64,000 nt of DNA from Myxococcales bacterium (GTDB lineage Bacteria > Myxococcota_A > Polyangia > Polyangiales > Polyangiaceae). Below are positions 7,810 to 15,965 of the stretch, piece after piece (within the stretch, counting starts at the first letter, position 1; each line of letters starts with the position of its first letter). Position numbers and translations under genes: made by a program. A model generated the notes under the pieces. It had not been told where the DNA came from and did not search any database. It worked only from the letters and a program-made list of their open reading frames with translations. Location: NCBI GenBank assembly GCA_016703425.1, contig JADJCA010000029.1, positions 310,001 to 374,000 of the forward strand, in the 5' to 3' direction.

Positions 7810-9345
7810 TCAGCCTGGCATCATCAGCTTCTTGATGGCGGCTCGCTCTTGCTCGAGCGGCAGGCCCCAGCCGGACTCGTAGCCGAAGACTTCGCGCGCC
7901 GAGCGCTGCGTGAAGCCGTCGAGCACCGCCAGGCGATCGAGCGGCACGAGGGCCGGGTGCGCTTCGCCGCATGCGTGGGCCAGCTGTATGAGCTCCTTGC
8001 GGAGCGTCATGAGGTAGTTGGCGAGGCGCGCTGCTTTGAGCGTGGGGTCAAGGCCGCCCACGAGCCAGGGCGTTTGCGTGGCGATGCCCGTGGGGCAATG
8101 GCCCGTGTGACACTCCTGCGCTTGAATGCAGCCGATGGCCAACATGGCCTCGCGGGCTACGTTGATCATGTCGCAGCCGAGCGCCAGCGCCAGGAGGCCC
8201 TGCTCCGGGAAGCCTAGCTTTCCAGAGCCGATGAAGACGACGTTCTCCTGAACGCCGCGCTCGGCGAAGGCGCGGTACACCGAGGAGAAGCCGAGCTTGA
8301 ACGGCAAAGACACGTGGTCGGCGAAGACCAACGGCGCGGCCCCGGTGCCGCCTTCGCCGCCGTCGATGGTGACGAAGTCCGGCGCGCGGCCCGTAGTTTC
8401 GATGGCCTTCGCGAGGTCGTGCCAGAAGGTCATGTCGCCGACCGCCGATTTGATGCCCACCGGAAGACCCGTGCGCTCTGCAAGCATCTCGATGAAGTCG
8501 AGCATCGACGAGACGTCGCTGAAGGCGCCGTGGGCTGCGGGGCTGATGCAGTCTTGCCCCAAGGGAATGAGCCGAATGCGGGCGATCTCCTTGGTGATCT
8601 TCGCCGCCGGGAGCACGCCGCCCATGCCCGGCTTGGCCCCTTGACTGAGCTTGAGCTCGAGGGCCCGCACCTTGGCCGTCGCGAGCGTCTCGAGCATGCG
8701 GTCGATGGAGAAGCCGCCCTTCTCATCGCGGCAGCCGAAATAGCCGGTGCCGATCTGCCAAACGAGATCGCCGCCGGAGCGATGCGGCTCGGCGATGCCG
8801 CCTTCGCCGGTGTTCTGCATGGCGCCAGCGATGGCGACGCCCCGGTTGATGGCTTCCACGGCGGCGCGACTCAACGAGCCATAGCTCATGGCCGACGTGT
8901 TCACGATGCTCGTGGGGCGAAAGGCCTTCTTCCGACCGCGAAAGCCGCCCAGCACCTTCGCGCTGGGGCACCCGTATTTCGGGTCGTAGCCTGGCTCACC
9001 TTCGTGCGGACTCGTGAGCGGAAAGGCCGCGTGGCGCACGACGAGGTAGCTCGGTGAGAGCTCGAGGTCGTTGTCGGTGCCGAAGCCGAAGTAGTTGTTC
9101 TCCTTCTTCGCCGACGCGTAGACCCACCGCCTCTGATCGCGACTGAAGGGGCGCTCTTCGTCGTTGCCGGTGACGATGTATTGACGGAGCGGCCCGCCGA
9201 GCTTCTCGAACCAGAACCGAAAGCGCCCCACGAGCGGGAAGTTGCGAATGATCGTGTGTCGCTTCTGCAGGCGATCACGAACGGCGACGAGGAGCAGCAA
9301 GCCCACGACGGAGGCGGCGAACCACGAGGCAGACCAAGCAGGCAT
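7810..9345 (-). CDS. FMN-binding glutamate synthase-domain protein (orphan GltB2-like)
   Basis: A 511-residue protein with one N-terminal membrane segment (AASVVGLLLLVAV, residues 7-20), then a glutamate-synthase central/FMN domain. Family hallmarks seen are SAMSYGSLS, QNTGEGG, DFVTIDGGEGGTGAAP (FMN/oxoglutarate site) and a cysteine cluster, IGCIQAQECHTGHCPTGIATQ, that places the 3Fe-4S ligands. It lacks the N-terminal glutamine amidotransferase and the C-terminal domain of true GltB. It belongs to the stand-alone, membrane-anchored branch of about 500-540 residues, whose reaction is not established; NH3-dependent glutamate formation or another flavin redox reaction is possible. The ATG at 9345 opens the membrane segment; the frame runs on upstream without coding character. 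Confidence 0.85.
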   Translation of the reverse strand: MPAWSASWFAASVVGLLLLVAVRDRLQKRHTIIRNFPLVGRFRFWFEKLGGPLRQYIVTGNDEERPFSRDQRRWVYASAKKENNYFGFGTDNDLELSPSYLVVRHAAFPLTSPHEGEPGYDPKYGCPSAKVLGGFRGRKKAFRPTSIVNTSAMSYGSLSRAAVEAINRGVAIAGAMQNTGEGGIAEPHRSGGDLVWQIGTGYFGCRDEKGGFSIDRMLETLATAKVRALELKLSQGAKPGMGGVLPAAKITKEIARIRLIPLGQDCISPAAHGAFSDVSSMLDFIEMLAERTGLPVGIKSAVGDMTFWHDLAKAIETTGRAPDFVTIDGGEGGTGAAPLVFADHVSLPFKLGFSSVYRAFAERGVQENVVFIGSGKLGFPEQGLLALALGCDMINVAREAMLAIGCIQAQECHTGHCPTGIATQTPWLVGGLDPTLKAARLANYLMTLRKELIQLAHACGEAHPALVPLDRLAVLDGFTQRSAREVFGYESGWGLPLEQERAAIKKLMMPG

Positions 9346-9486
9346 CCGCGCAGGGTACCCAAGAGCTCGCGGTCCCCTCGAGGGGATCGATAGGATCACG
9401 AAAAGCTCAATCCTTTCCGAACGAAGTCGCGCAAAATCGCTCACGGGCTTGCGCCTTCCGATCGGTAGGGCACACTCGCCGCCGCC

Positions 9487-10629
9487 ATGCATCGATTCTT
9501 CGGGGGAGGTGCCGCGTTCGCGGCGTTGTTCACTTGGGCCTTTACCGCGTCCGCCGACTACGCGGATCCGGGGCCCGTAGCGTTCAAGACGTCCGCGCTC
9601 GGCGCCGTAGGCGGAGCGACGGGCGGGTTCCTCGTGGTCCCCACGACGGCGGGCCCGCACCCTTTGATCATCGCGAGCCACGGCTGGTCGGCCAGCTCGG
9701 ACAACCAGCTCGGGTGGGCCGAACACTTCGCGAGCTACGGCTTCGTCGTCGTCGTCCCCGATCTGCCGAGCCCCTTCAACCCGGACCCGACCACGCAGAA
9801 GAACGTCATCGTCTCGCTGGCCAAGTCGTTCGCTGACCCGGGCTTCTCGTCGGGGGCGAAGGGCAAGGTCGACGGCGCCCGCATCGGGCTCGAGGGACAC
9901 AGCGCGGGAGGCCTCGCGACCTCCGTGGCGTCGGCCGAGCTTCGGCCGCGCGCAACGGTCCTCTTCGATCCCGTCGACAAAGCCAACGCGGGCAAGACGG
10001 CAATGCCCAAGATCTGCACGCCGATCTTGTCGCTCTTCGCCGCGCCAGGTGGCTGCAACAACCAAGGCGGATGGGCCGCATACAAGGCGCAATCGACGGG
10101 CCCCAGCATCGTCTTTGACGTGGTGGGCGCCTCCCACTGCGACGGTGAGAACGCTTCGCGTGGCGCGGCCTGCGGCGTCTTCTGCGGTGGGTCGGCCAAC
10201 GCCACTCGCCAGGACGTTCACGCTCGCTACGCCACCGCGTTCTTTCTCGCGAACCTGAAAGACGACACGACGGCGGCGGCGCTCCTCACGGCCGGCGCCC
10301 TCGGTGCCGACGCCGAGCTCAGCGGCGTGTCGGTCACGGCCGGCGCACCGTGCACGGGAGCGCCCCCCGATGCGGGCGCGTCACCGGCCGCCGACGCGGG
10401 AGCGCCGGAGCCAGGAACGCCGTCGCCGAGCGGCTCGTCGTCGTCGGGCAACGACGCCGGCGCGAAGGGCAGCCCGGGCACAACGCCCGACACGAACTCG
10501 CCCGTCACGCCGAGCAGCGATGGGGGATGCGCCGTCGCGTCCCCCAGCGGCTCGCCGGCGCGTGGCGCATTCGCGCTGGGCCTCGCGCTGGCCCTCCTGG
10601 GGCTTTTTGGGCGACGCACGAAGCGCTGA
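9487..10629 (+). CDS. Secreted cutinase/PETase-like alpha/beta-hydrolase with C-terminal sorting tail
   Basis: A 380-residue secreted hydrolase. A signal peptide ending near ASADY is followed by an alpha/beta-hydrolase domain of the dienelactone-hydrolase/PET-hydrolase type: IIASHGWSAS (oxyanion loop), nucleophile elbow LEGHSAGGLA (Ser about residue 140), acid in VLFDPVDKAN and His in VVGASHCDG. Residues about 290-345 are a Pro/Ser/Gly/Asp linker. The C-terminus has Gly-Gly-Cys, a hydrophobic helix (FALGLALALLGLFG) and RRTKR, resembling the MYXO-CTERM surface-anchoring signal of myxobacteria. The likely role is surface or secreted esterase; substrate unknown. It starts 141 bp from the divergent glutamate-synthase-like gene. 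Confidence 0.8.
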   Translation: MHRFFGGGAAFAALFTWAFTASADYADPGPVAFKTSALGAVGGATGGFLVVPTTAGPHPLIIASHGWSASSDNQLGWAEHFASYGFVVVVPDLPSPFNPDPTTQKNVIVSLAKSFADPGFSSGAKGKVDGARIGLEGHSAGGLATSVASAELRPRATVLFDPVDKANAGKTAMPKICTPILSLFAAPGGCNNQGGWAAYKAQSTGPSIVFDVVGASHCDGENASRGAACGVFCGGSANATRQDVHARYATAFFLANLKDDTTAAALLTAGALGADAELSGVSVTAGAPCTGAPPDAGASPAADAGAPEPGTPSPSGSSSSGNDAGAKGSPGTTPDTNSPVTPSSDGGCAVASPSGSPARGAFALGLALALLGLFGRRTKR

Positions 10630-11009
10630 GCGGACTCTCGCTCAAAGCTCGTTGTCGTAGGGGCGGACACGCGCCGACGCCGATCGCCGGTGAGTCTGAT
10701 GCAGCGTGACGCGCGCTCCGATGCACAAGGGATCGGCGTGCCGGTGCACTTGGCTGCGGTGCAAGTGTCCGATCCGCGCAGCGGGCACGATCGCCTCCGC
10801 GGGTGTCCGCCGGACGTCCGGGAGTGGCCGTGGACACGAACGACTGCGCCCGGCGCGCATCAGGGCGACCGGCGGGCGGGGGGAGGCCCGGGCCGCTGCC
10901 GCATCAATTAGCATGCAAACTGCCGGTCTTGCGCCCCTCGGCCCCCGCCGGGCCCGCGGCGCCGGGCCGGGCCCCGGCGCGCTGGCCCAGCCTGTGCGTC
11001 TGCCACGCC
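10630..11009. other. Intergenic region upstream of the MarR gene
   Basis: 380 bases with no supported gene. It contains very G+C-rich inverted segments around 10945-10990 (GGGCCGGGCCCCGGCGCGC) that would fold strongly. A short AT-richer patch at 10907-10922 (AATTAGCATGCAAAC) with a GCATGC core could belong to the MarR promoter. Neither is diagnostic. Confidence 0.4.
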
Positions 11010-11615
11010 ATGCTCCCGCCGCTGCAACTCACCTTCAAACGCACCACGCTCCTCGTGAACCATTGGGCCCGCCAACTCGCCAGGGTCGCGGACCTCACGC
11101 CCGCCCGCGCGGACTTGATGATTCTGCTGCGTGATCACCCGATGATGCAGGCTGGCATCATTCGCGAGATGTGCGTCAGCGCGCCCGTCGTGAGTCGAAT
11201 GCTCAAGGCGCTCGAAGGCCTTGGCCTCGTGCAACGACGACCACACCCGTTCGATCGCCGTTATCGCATCGTCGAACTCACGCCACTCGGCCAGCAAGCC
11301 CTCGCCCCGCTGTTCGAGGACCTGCTCCCCGACGACGAAGAACTCGGCACCGTTCAAGACGCAGCCGAGTCCATCGCACTGGAGTTTCTCGGGGAGCCGC
11401 TCACGCAGCTTGCCATCCAGACTCACATTCCCTGCGATCGAAACCTTCGCGAGACGCTGCCGCCCCTGTTTCAACTCCTTCGACGCACCAGCCTCCTGGG
11501 GTTTCTCCTGGACGGAGTCGCTGCGCCTCCCTTCTCGCCAGCTCCATCGCTCAAGCGCGACGCACCGGATGCGTGGGACCTCCGGACCGTCAGCGCTGCG
11601 GATCTCGCGTCCTAG
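11010..11615 (+). CDS. MarR-family transcriptional regulator
   Basis: A 201-residue protein with a winged helix-turn-helix. Residues about 30-60 are the first helices (ARADLMILLRDHPMMQ), the recognition helix region is EMCVSAPVVSRMLKALEGLGLV, and the wing is RRPHPFDRRYRIVELTPLGQQAL. These are typical MarR features. The C-terminal 80 residues are unusually long for the family, without a recognised motif, and may form an effector or dimer domain. The ATG at 11010 is preferred; the frame is open further upstream but that part is low-complexity Gly/Pro/Arg. Target genes are not evident, as both neighbours are poorly characterised. Confidence 0.8.
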   Translation: MLPPLQLTFKRTTLLVNHWARQLARVADLTPARADLMILLRDHPMMQAGIIREMCVSAPVVSRMLKALEGLGLVQRRPHPFDRRYRIVELTPLGQQALAPLFEDLLPDDEELGTVQDAAESIALEFLGEPLTQLAIQTHIPCDRNLRETLPPLFQLLRRTSLLGFLLDGVAAPPFSPAPSLKRDAPDAWDLRTVSAADLAS

Positions 11616-12288
11616 CCCCGCTCAGTAAGCGGTGTCCCGCGCCGCGCGGAGGAGCTTGCTGGCCCACCAGCAGGCCCTGGCCAACGTCGACGCACGACTT
11701 CCACTCGTTGTTCCCGTTTGTTCATATCGGACATCGACCTCTCGCAAGGGTGTCTCCAAAGGCGCTCCCCGCCGCGGCTACACACCGCGAGCTCGGCGAT
11801 GCGGCTTGGAGCGCCCCGAAGGTCGCGTCGACATGCGCTGGCGAGAGATCGGACATGCACCAGTAGAGTGACTGGTTCGCGTCAGGTCCACCGCGCGGAG
11901 CCGCGCGCGCTTCTTCTTCGCGTTGGCGCAGGCGCGAATCTGGTCGCCGCCCTTGGCGTCGACGGCGGAGAGGCGCTGTCAACACTCCTTCGTGAGGCGA
12001 CCGCCGTTGTTGCTCACGCCGGAGGTCTTGAGGCCCCGCACCATTTCGGTGCAGGTCGCATCGACGGCCGGTTGCGGCACGTGTCGCGCATGACGCGGCC
12101 TCCGAGCCGGGTCAGATCGTAGTTGCCGATGGGCTTGGTCGCCGAGCTGACTTCGATGTGCGCCGCGAGGCTCTCGAGGACGCTGTTGGAAATCACGACG
12201 GACGCTCACCACGTGGAAGCGGACAAATCCTCCACGGCGCGTCGCATTTGTTCTTGGCAGGACTCAGCGGCATGGCCATCGATGGTGG
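11616..12288. other. Gene-poor stretch between the marR and zinc-ribbon genes
   Basis: 673 bases without an intact gene. The right-hand two thirds hold the minus-strand remnant described at 11880-12290. The left part (11616-11879) has only short frames without coding character. Confidence 0.45.
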
Positions 12289-12290
12289 GT
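11880..12290 (-). pseudogene. Decayed remnant of a cysteine-containing protein gene
   Basis: On the minus strand, protein-like segments occur in order but are interrupted. AAESCQEQMRRAVEDLSASTW ends in TGA at 12206-12208. The same frame resumes with ISNSVLESLAAHIEVSSATK (from 12196) to about 12085, then coding character shifts frame near 12075-12085 into VDATCTEMVRGLKTSGVSNN, which hits TGA at 11979-11981. Then QRLSAVDAKGGDQIRACANA continues in frame. Amphipathic spacing and regular cysteines suggest a once intact small secreted protein. The remaining gap, 11616-11879, shows nothing convincing. This could also be chance; no homolog is recognised. Confidence 0.35.
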
Positions 12291-12849
12291 GGCCTTTCGT
12301 TGTCCCCGTTGTGGCGTTGCCCTGATGACAACCGCGACGGCTCGCCTCTCCGGGTGTTCCCGCTGCGGCGGGCTATGGGTCGGCGCCGGCCCCACGCCCG
12401 GCAACCTCGAAGTCGTGGCCGCCACACTCGAGTCGTGTGCGCACGCACGACCGTCCGGCGTTCCCGCTGTCCTGTGTCCCGAGTGCCGTGCGAGCGCGGT
12501 GCGCGCAAGATTCGAAGGCGTCGACCTCGACGTCTGCACGCGTCACGGTGTCTGGTTCGATCGAGATGAGGTGGCCAAGGTCCTTGCTCAAGGCTCGGCC
12601 CTCTCAACGGCCACGATGCTGGAGGTCGTCCGAGACGCGCAGCGACGGGCCATGGTCCCGTCACCACCGCCGCCGGTACGGCAAGCCGACGCGGCGCAAG
12701 ATTCCGCCGACGAAGAACACTCGCCCTGGGTCACCGTCGGTTTCCTCGCGCTCTTCCTCGGCGGACCGCCGCTCGTGAACCATGGTCACCGCGTCCCCGA
12801 GCTCGCGAAGGTCGTTTTGGCCTTCGTGGAGCGACTCATGGCTCACTGA
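12289..12849 (+). CDS. Zinc-ribbon (TFIIB-like) protein with C-terminal membrane segment
   Basis: A 186-residue protein starting at a GTG. Two zinc-binding units are visible: FRCPRCGVAL...SGCSRCGGLWV (residues about 3-32) and LCPECRASAVRAR...CTRHGVWFDRDEV (residues about 62-95). The second has the pattern of the zf-TFIIB family of small bacterial proteins, in which a Trp-Phe-Asp follows the last ligand. A Pro-rich linker leads to a hydrophobic segment (WVTVGFLALFLGGPPLV) near residue 150. Function of the family is unknown; a membrane-tethered nucleic-acid or metal-binding role is only a guess. Confidence 0.75.
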   Translation: MAFRCPRCGVALMTTATARLSGCSRCGGLWVGAGPTPGNLEVVAATLESCAHARPSGVPAVLCPECRASAVRARFEGVDLDVCTRHGVWFDRDEVAKVLAQGSALSTATMLEVVRDAQRRAMVPSPPPPVRQADAAQDSADEEHSPWVTVGFLALFLGGPPLVNHGHRVPELAKVVLAFVERLMAH

Positions 12850-12869
12850 GCGGAGCGGCGTCGTTGGGT

Positions 12870-13763
12870 TCACGCGACCAAGCAAAGGCGCTCCTTGGCC
12901 ACGGCGATGCGGGCGCGCATGCCCCAGGGAAATTCCAGTCGGTCGTCCTCGATCCCGTCGCCAAACACGACGCCCGCCTCGTTCATCTCCGAAGTGATCT
13001 CGAGCGCCTCTTCGGCCGTGAGGAGCCCTTGCGTCAGCGACGTCTGCGTCGCCACGCTGGGAAACGCCTCGCGAACGAAGAAGGCGAGGCCCGGCTCCGT
13101 CGGCGAAGGCATAGGCGGCGCTGCGACGCGCTCGCGGTGAATGGAGCGCGCCCATCCGGTGGCGCCGGTGCCGGTGGCGACGACCGCGCCCGAGGACGAG
13201 TGACGCTCCTCGAGGCCCTTCGCGCGAAGCCGATACCGCGCCGATTGATGCGAGCGATGCCCGACGAAGATCTCGTTGATGGCCAAGAGCCGTTGGCCGT
13301 CGTCGAGCCGCGCCTCGACCATGGTGCGCTCTTCACGGGCGCGGCCATCGGCAGAGGCACCGAAGAGGTCCTTGGCGTCTTTCGGCGCGTGCTTCACGAG
13401 GACGCCGTCGTAGCTCGCCTTGTCGGGGTTGATGCCGATGACCGGTTGCCCGCGGAGGTACTTGGCAACGTTGGCCACGAGGCCGTCTTGGCCGACCACC
13501 ACGATGACGTCGGTCGGGTCGAAGACGAAGCGACACAGGTCGCTTCGAGCCACGTGCGTGCGACGCCACGCGCGCGGGATCGCCGCTGCCGCCGCTTGCT
13601 CCGCCTCCTTCTGCTTCGCGTGGCGTTGGTCGGCGGCCTCCAGCGTCTGCCCGCGGCCCTTCAGGAAGAACTCCGCTTGCGCCCGCGTGCCGTGGCGCGC
13701 CACCACGAGCTCGTAGTCGGTGGCGCGCGTCACCAGCACCGCGCGAGGACTCACGATGCCCAC
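12870..13763 (-). CDS. NAD kinase-like protein with non-canonical ATP motif
   Basis: A 297-residue protein resembling ATP-NAD kinases. It has VIVVVGQDGLVANVAKYL where canonical enzymes have GGDG followed by Thr, then GQPVIGINPDKASYDGVL, and further on SSGAVVATGTGATGWARS, matching the family's TGSTAY-type NAD-binding loop. The N-terminal 80 residues include a charged helix (QRHAKQKEAEQAAAAA) not usual in short NAD kinases. The change of GGDGT to GQDGL could alter activity, and a lipid or sugar-kinase-like relative is an alternative. Its start is 3 bp after the stop of the SPFH gene, so the two are surely cotranscribed. Confidence 0.75.
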   Translation of the reverse strand: MGIVSPRAVLVTRATDYELVVARHGTRAQAEFFLKGRGQTLEAADQRHAKQKEAEQAAAAAIPRAWRRTHVARSDLCRFVFDPTDVIVVVGQDGLVANVAKYLRGQPVIGINPDKASYDGVLVKHAPKDAKDLFGASADGRAREERTMVEARLDDGQRLLAINEIFVGHRSHQSARYRLRAKGLEERHSSSGAVVATGTGATGWARSIHRERVAAPPMPSPTEPGLAFFVREAFPSVATQTSLTQGLLTAEEALEITSEMNEAGVVFGDGIEDDRLEFPWGMRARIAVAKERLCLVA

Positions 13764-13766
13764 GGC

Positions 13767-14849
13767 TCAAGACTCCTTGGGCGCCGCGAAGGCGCCGCCA
13801 AGGCCGCGCATGAGGTTCGCGAGCGTGTCGGGTTCAATGCGCACGTGCTCGATCTTCTGCAGCTTGCCCGCCAGCTCTTGCGCCGCCATGCCCGCGAGCA
13901 CGTGGGGTGCCAGGTCCTTGTAGGAGAGGAGTCGCTCCTTCTCGGCGGCGACCTTCTCGGTCTCGACGAGGCGCACCGCCTCCGCTTGCGCCTTGGCCGT
14001 CGTCGTCGTGCGCTCCGCCTCGGCGCTCGCCTCGATGCGCATCAGGTCGGCGCGGGTCTCGACGCCGCGGCGCCTTCGCGCGAGCTCTGCTTCGTTGCGC
14101 ACGCGCTCGGCCTCTGCTTCATCGGTCACGCGGCGCTCTTCATTGACGCCCCTTTGCCTGATCAACTGCTCCTCGCGCCGCGACAACTCGATTTGGTTCT
14201 GGAGCTCGTTCTCCTGAATGGCGCGCTCCTTCTCTACGGCGAGCGCGCGCCGCGCGAAGCCCGCTTCATCGGCCTCTTGTTGGATGCGCTCGCGCGCCGG
14301 CGCCTCGAGAGCGCGCTCCAGCTCAGGGGCCGGCTTCACGGCGACGATGCGCACCGTCGCGACATCGAGGCCGAGGTCAGAGAGCGCTCCGTCGGCGACG
14401 AGCCCCTTTTCGATGCAGAGGCGGAGCTCGGCCGGTCCTTTCGTCAGCGTCGTCGCAAGGTCATGCTCGCCGATCCACGAGACGGCGAGCTGCTGCGCCA
14501 ATTGGCTGACGAGCTCGGTGAGGGCCTCGATCGGCTTCTTGCGGAACGCGCCCGTCGTCAGATCGATCGAGAAGTCGACGCGCTCGGCGAGCTTGTCGGG
14601 CTCCTTGATGCGGAACGTCACGGCGCCTTGGACGTGCGTGTCCTGAAAGTCTGTGGTGCGACCCCGGAATAGGAAGGCGAGCTCCTGGTCGTCAACCGGC
14701 ACCTCCGCCACGCTGGTGCTCAGCGCGAGGAACCAGAAGCCGAGGGCGCGACCGCGCGCGAGCAACCGTCCGCCACGGAAGCGGAGCACGTAGGAGCTCG
14801 ACTCGGCGCGGTAGTGACCGAAGGGGCCAAAACGTCTGACTTCACCCAT
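13767..14849 (-). CDS. SPFH/Band 7-domain protein
   Basis: A 360-residue protein. The N-terminal half (about residues 20-190) is an SPFH/prohibitin-type domain: VDDQELAFLFRGRTTDF, GAVTFRIKEPDKLAERVDFS and a later ISWIGEHDL-like stretch. It is followed by a long Glu/Arg-rich coiled coil (about residues 195-310, such as RREEQLIRQRGVNEERRV) and a C-terminal cap. It has a single weak hydrophobic stretch (ALGFWFLALSTSVAEV) rather than a clear membrane anchor. SPFH proteins form large oligomeric scaffolds at membranes. Cotranscription with the NAD kinase-like gene suggests a shared process, but this is inference. Confidence 0.8.
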   Translation of the reverse strand: MGEVRRFGPFGHYRAESSSYVLRFRGGRLLARGRALGFWFLALSTSVAEVPVDDQELAFLFRGRTTDFQDTHVQGAVTFRIKEPDKLAERVDFSIDLTTGAFRKKPIEALTELVSQLAQQLAVSWIGEHDLATTLTKGPAELRLCIEKGLVADGALSDLGLDVATVRIVAVKPAPELERALEAPARERIQQEADEAGFARRALAVEKERAIQENELQNQIELSRREEQLIRQRGVNEERRVTDEAEAERVRNEAELARRRRGVETRADLMRIEASAEAERTTTTAKAQAEAVRLVETEKVAAEKERLLSYKDLAPHVLAGMAAQELAGKLQKIEHVRIEPDTLANLMRGLGGAFAAPKES

Positions 14850-14951
14850 GGGACTGTCCTTTCGGTTGAGGTTTCGCGGGCGCGCGTGAACGGAGGACCG
14901 CGACCGGCGCGGTCCGTCCGTCCACGAGTGTCGGAGCGTCGTCGTCGCCTG

Positions 14952-15734
14952 CTACACGGCGGAGCGGTGGCGGAAGCGGTAGAGCTCGGCGGGGCGGTGG
15001 CCCACGTCGATCTCGTGGCGGCCCGTCGCCTCCAGCTCACCCGAGGCGAGCATCTTGCGCCGGAACGAGTCCTTGTTGAGGTCGCGCCCGAGGATGATCT
15101 CGTGAACGCGTTGCAGGTCGAGGAGCGTGAATCGCTCTGGCAGAAGTTGAAATCCGATGGGCGCGTAGCCGAGCTTGCCGCGCAGGCGCTTGACCGCCAT
15201 GCCGACGATGTCGGCGTGATCGAAGCCAACATCGAGCGTTTGCCCGAGAGGTCCCTTGAGCTCGACGGCGCCGCCCGTCTCTCCGGCCCAGGGCACGTCG
15301 ATGCGGGCCGTCATGCCCTTGCCGTCGCGACCCTCGGTCGGGAAGCGTTCCGCGGCAACGAGCGCAAAGTACGAGACCGTGATGACGCGCGTTCGCGGAT
15401 CACGGCGCACGCCGCCGAAGGTGTAGAGCTGCTCCAAGAAGACGTGGCTGAGGCCGGCCTTGCCCTGGAGCACGCGCTCGGCAGCTTCCTCGAGTGACTC
15501 GTCGATGCGCACGAAGCCGCCGGGCAAGACGACCTTGCCCTTGTGCGGGTGGTCGTCGCGCTCGAGGACGAGCGTGACGAGGGCGTCGCCCTTGACCGAC
15601 ACAAGGACGACGTCGACGGTGACCGACGGCCGCTCGTACTCGCTCGCGTCGTATTCGGTGAGGAACGCCGCCTCGTCGGTAGGCGGAGCGCCCTCGGCAC
15701 GTTTCGGTTGCGGTGACTTGGGAGCGCGCGCCAT
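14952..15734 (-). CDS. Nudix-winged helix regulator (NrtR type)
   Basis: A 260-residue protein. Residues about 35-170 form a Nudix domain resembling ADP-ribose pyrophosphatase; the Nudix box is GGFVRIDESLEEAAERVLQG, in which the usual REXXEE is degenerate, as is common in regulatory members. The C-terminal 80 residues carry the NrtR-like winged helix (LPERFTLLDLQRVHEIILGR, then DSFRRKMLASGELEATG). NrtR proteins repress NAD biosynthesis genes and sense ADP-ribose or related nucleotides. The ATG at 15734 is chosen over one at 15752 because the promoter and palindrome end immediately before it. Its neighbours include an NAD kinase-like gene, which fits an NAD(P) role. Confidence 0.85.
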   Translation of the reverse strand: MARAPKSPQPKRAEGAPPTDEAAFLTEYDASEYERPSVTVDVVLVSVKGDALVTLVLERDDHPHKGKVVLPGGFVRIDESLEEAAERVLQGKAGLSHVFLEQLYTFGGVRRDPRTRVITVSYFALVAAERFPTEGRDGKGMTARIDVPWAGETGGAVELKGPLGQTLDVGFDHADIVGMAVKRLRGKLGYAPIGFQLLPERFTLLDLQRVHEIILGRDLNKDSFRRKMLASGELEATGRHEIDVGHRPAELYRFRHRSAV

Positions 15735-15736
15735 CT

Positions 15737-15776
15737 TAGATACCAACAGCATATATGCTCCTGGTATCTATGTCAA
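15737..15776 (-). promoter_or_regulatory. Promoter and 34-bp palindromic operator of the Nudix regulator
   Basis: On the minus strand a TTGACA (15771-15776) is followed after 17 bases by TATGCT (15748-15753), a strong sigma70-like promoter. A palindrome centred at 15753.5 covers the spacer and the -10: TAGATACCA at 15737-15745 mirrors TGGTATCTA at 15762-15770, and the inner AGCATATATGCT (15748-15759) is itself perfect, so 15 of 17 pairs match. The ATG at 15734 lies about 7 bases after the expected transcription start, so the message would be nearly leaderless. Autorepression by the encoded regulator is the natural inference. Confidence 0.6.
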
Positions 15777-15890
15777 GGCTGGGGGCAAGAGCGATCCCAC
15801 GCTGGCGGCGAGCATCCCCGTTTTACGTCAGCATTGCGGCATCTTGCAGCGCAACTTGGTGACCCATTGCCGCGAGTGATCGGCGCCAGC

Positions 15891-15927
15891 GCCCCCTCTT
15901 GCTGAAGCGTTTCGTGGGGGGCTTTTT
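15891..15927 (+). promoter_or_regulatory. Hairpin with T-run upstream of the PAAR gene
   Basis: GCCCCC (15891-15896) can pair with GGGGGC (15917-15922) across a 20-base loop and is followed by five T (15923-15927). It resembles an intrinsic terminator in the leader of the PAAR gene, about 40 bases before its start. The stem is short and the loop long, so attenuation is only a possibility. Confidence 0.25.
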
Positions 15928-15965
15928 GCGGAGCCAATGGCCCGCCCGCTGCAGTGGGAGCGGTC

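Noticed and set aside
9346..10221. Minus-strand extension of the glutamate-synthase-like gene across the hydrolase gene
   Set aside because: Antisense to a well supported hydrolase; the membrane helix at 9345 marks the true start.
10907..10922. Possible MarR operator around GCATGC
   Set aside because: Only a six-base perfect core, about 90 bases from the start codon, and no second site; not distinguishable from chance.
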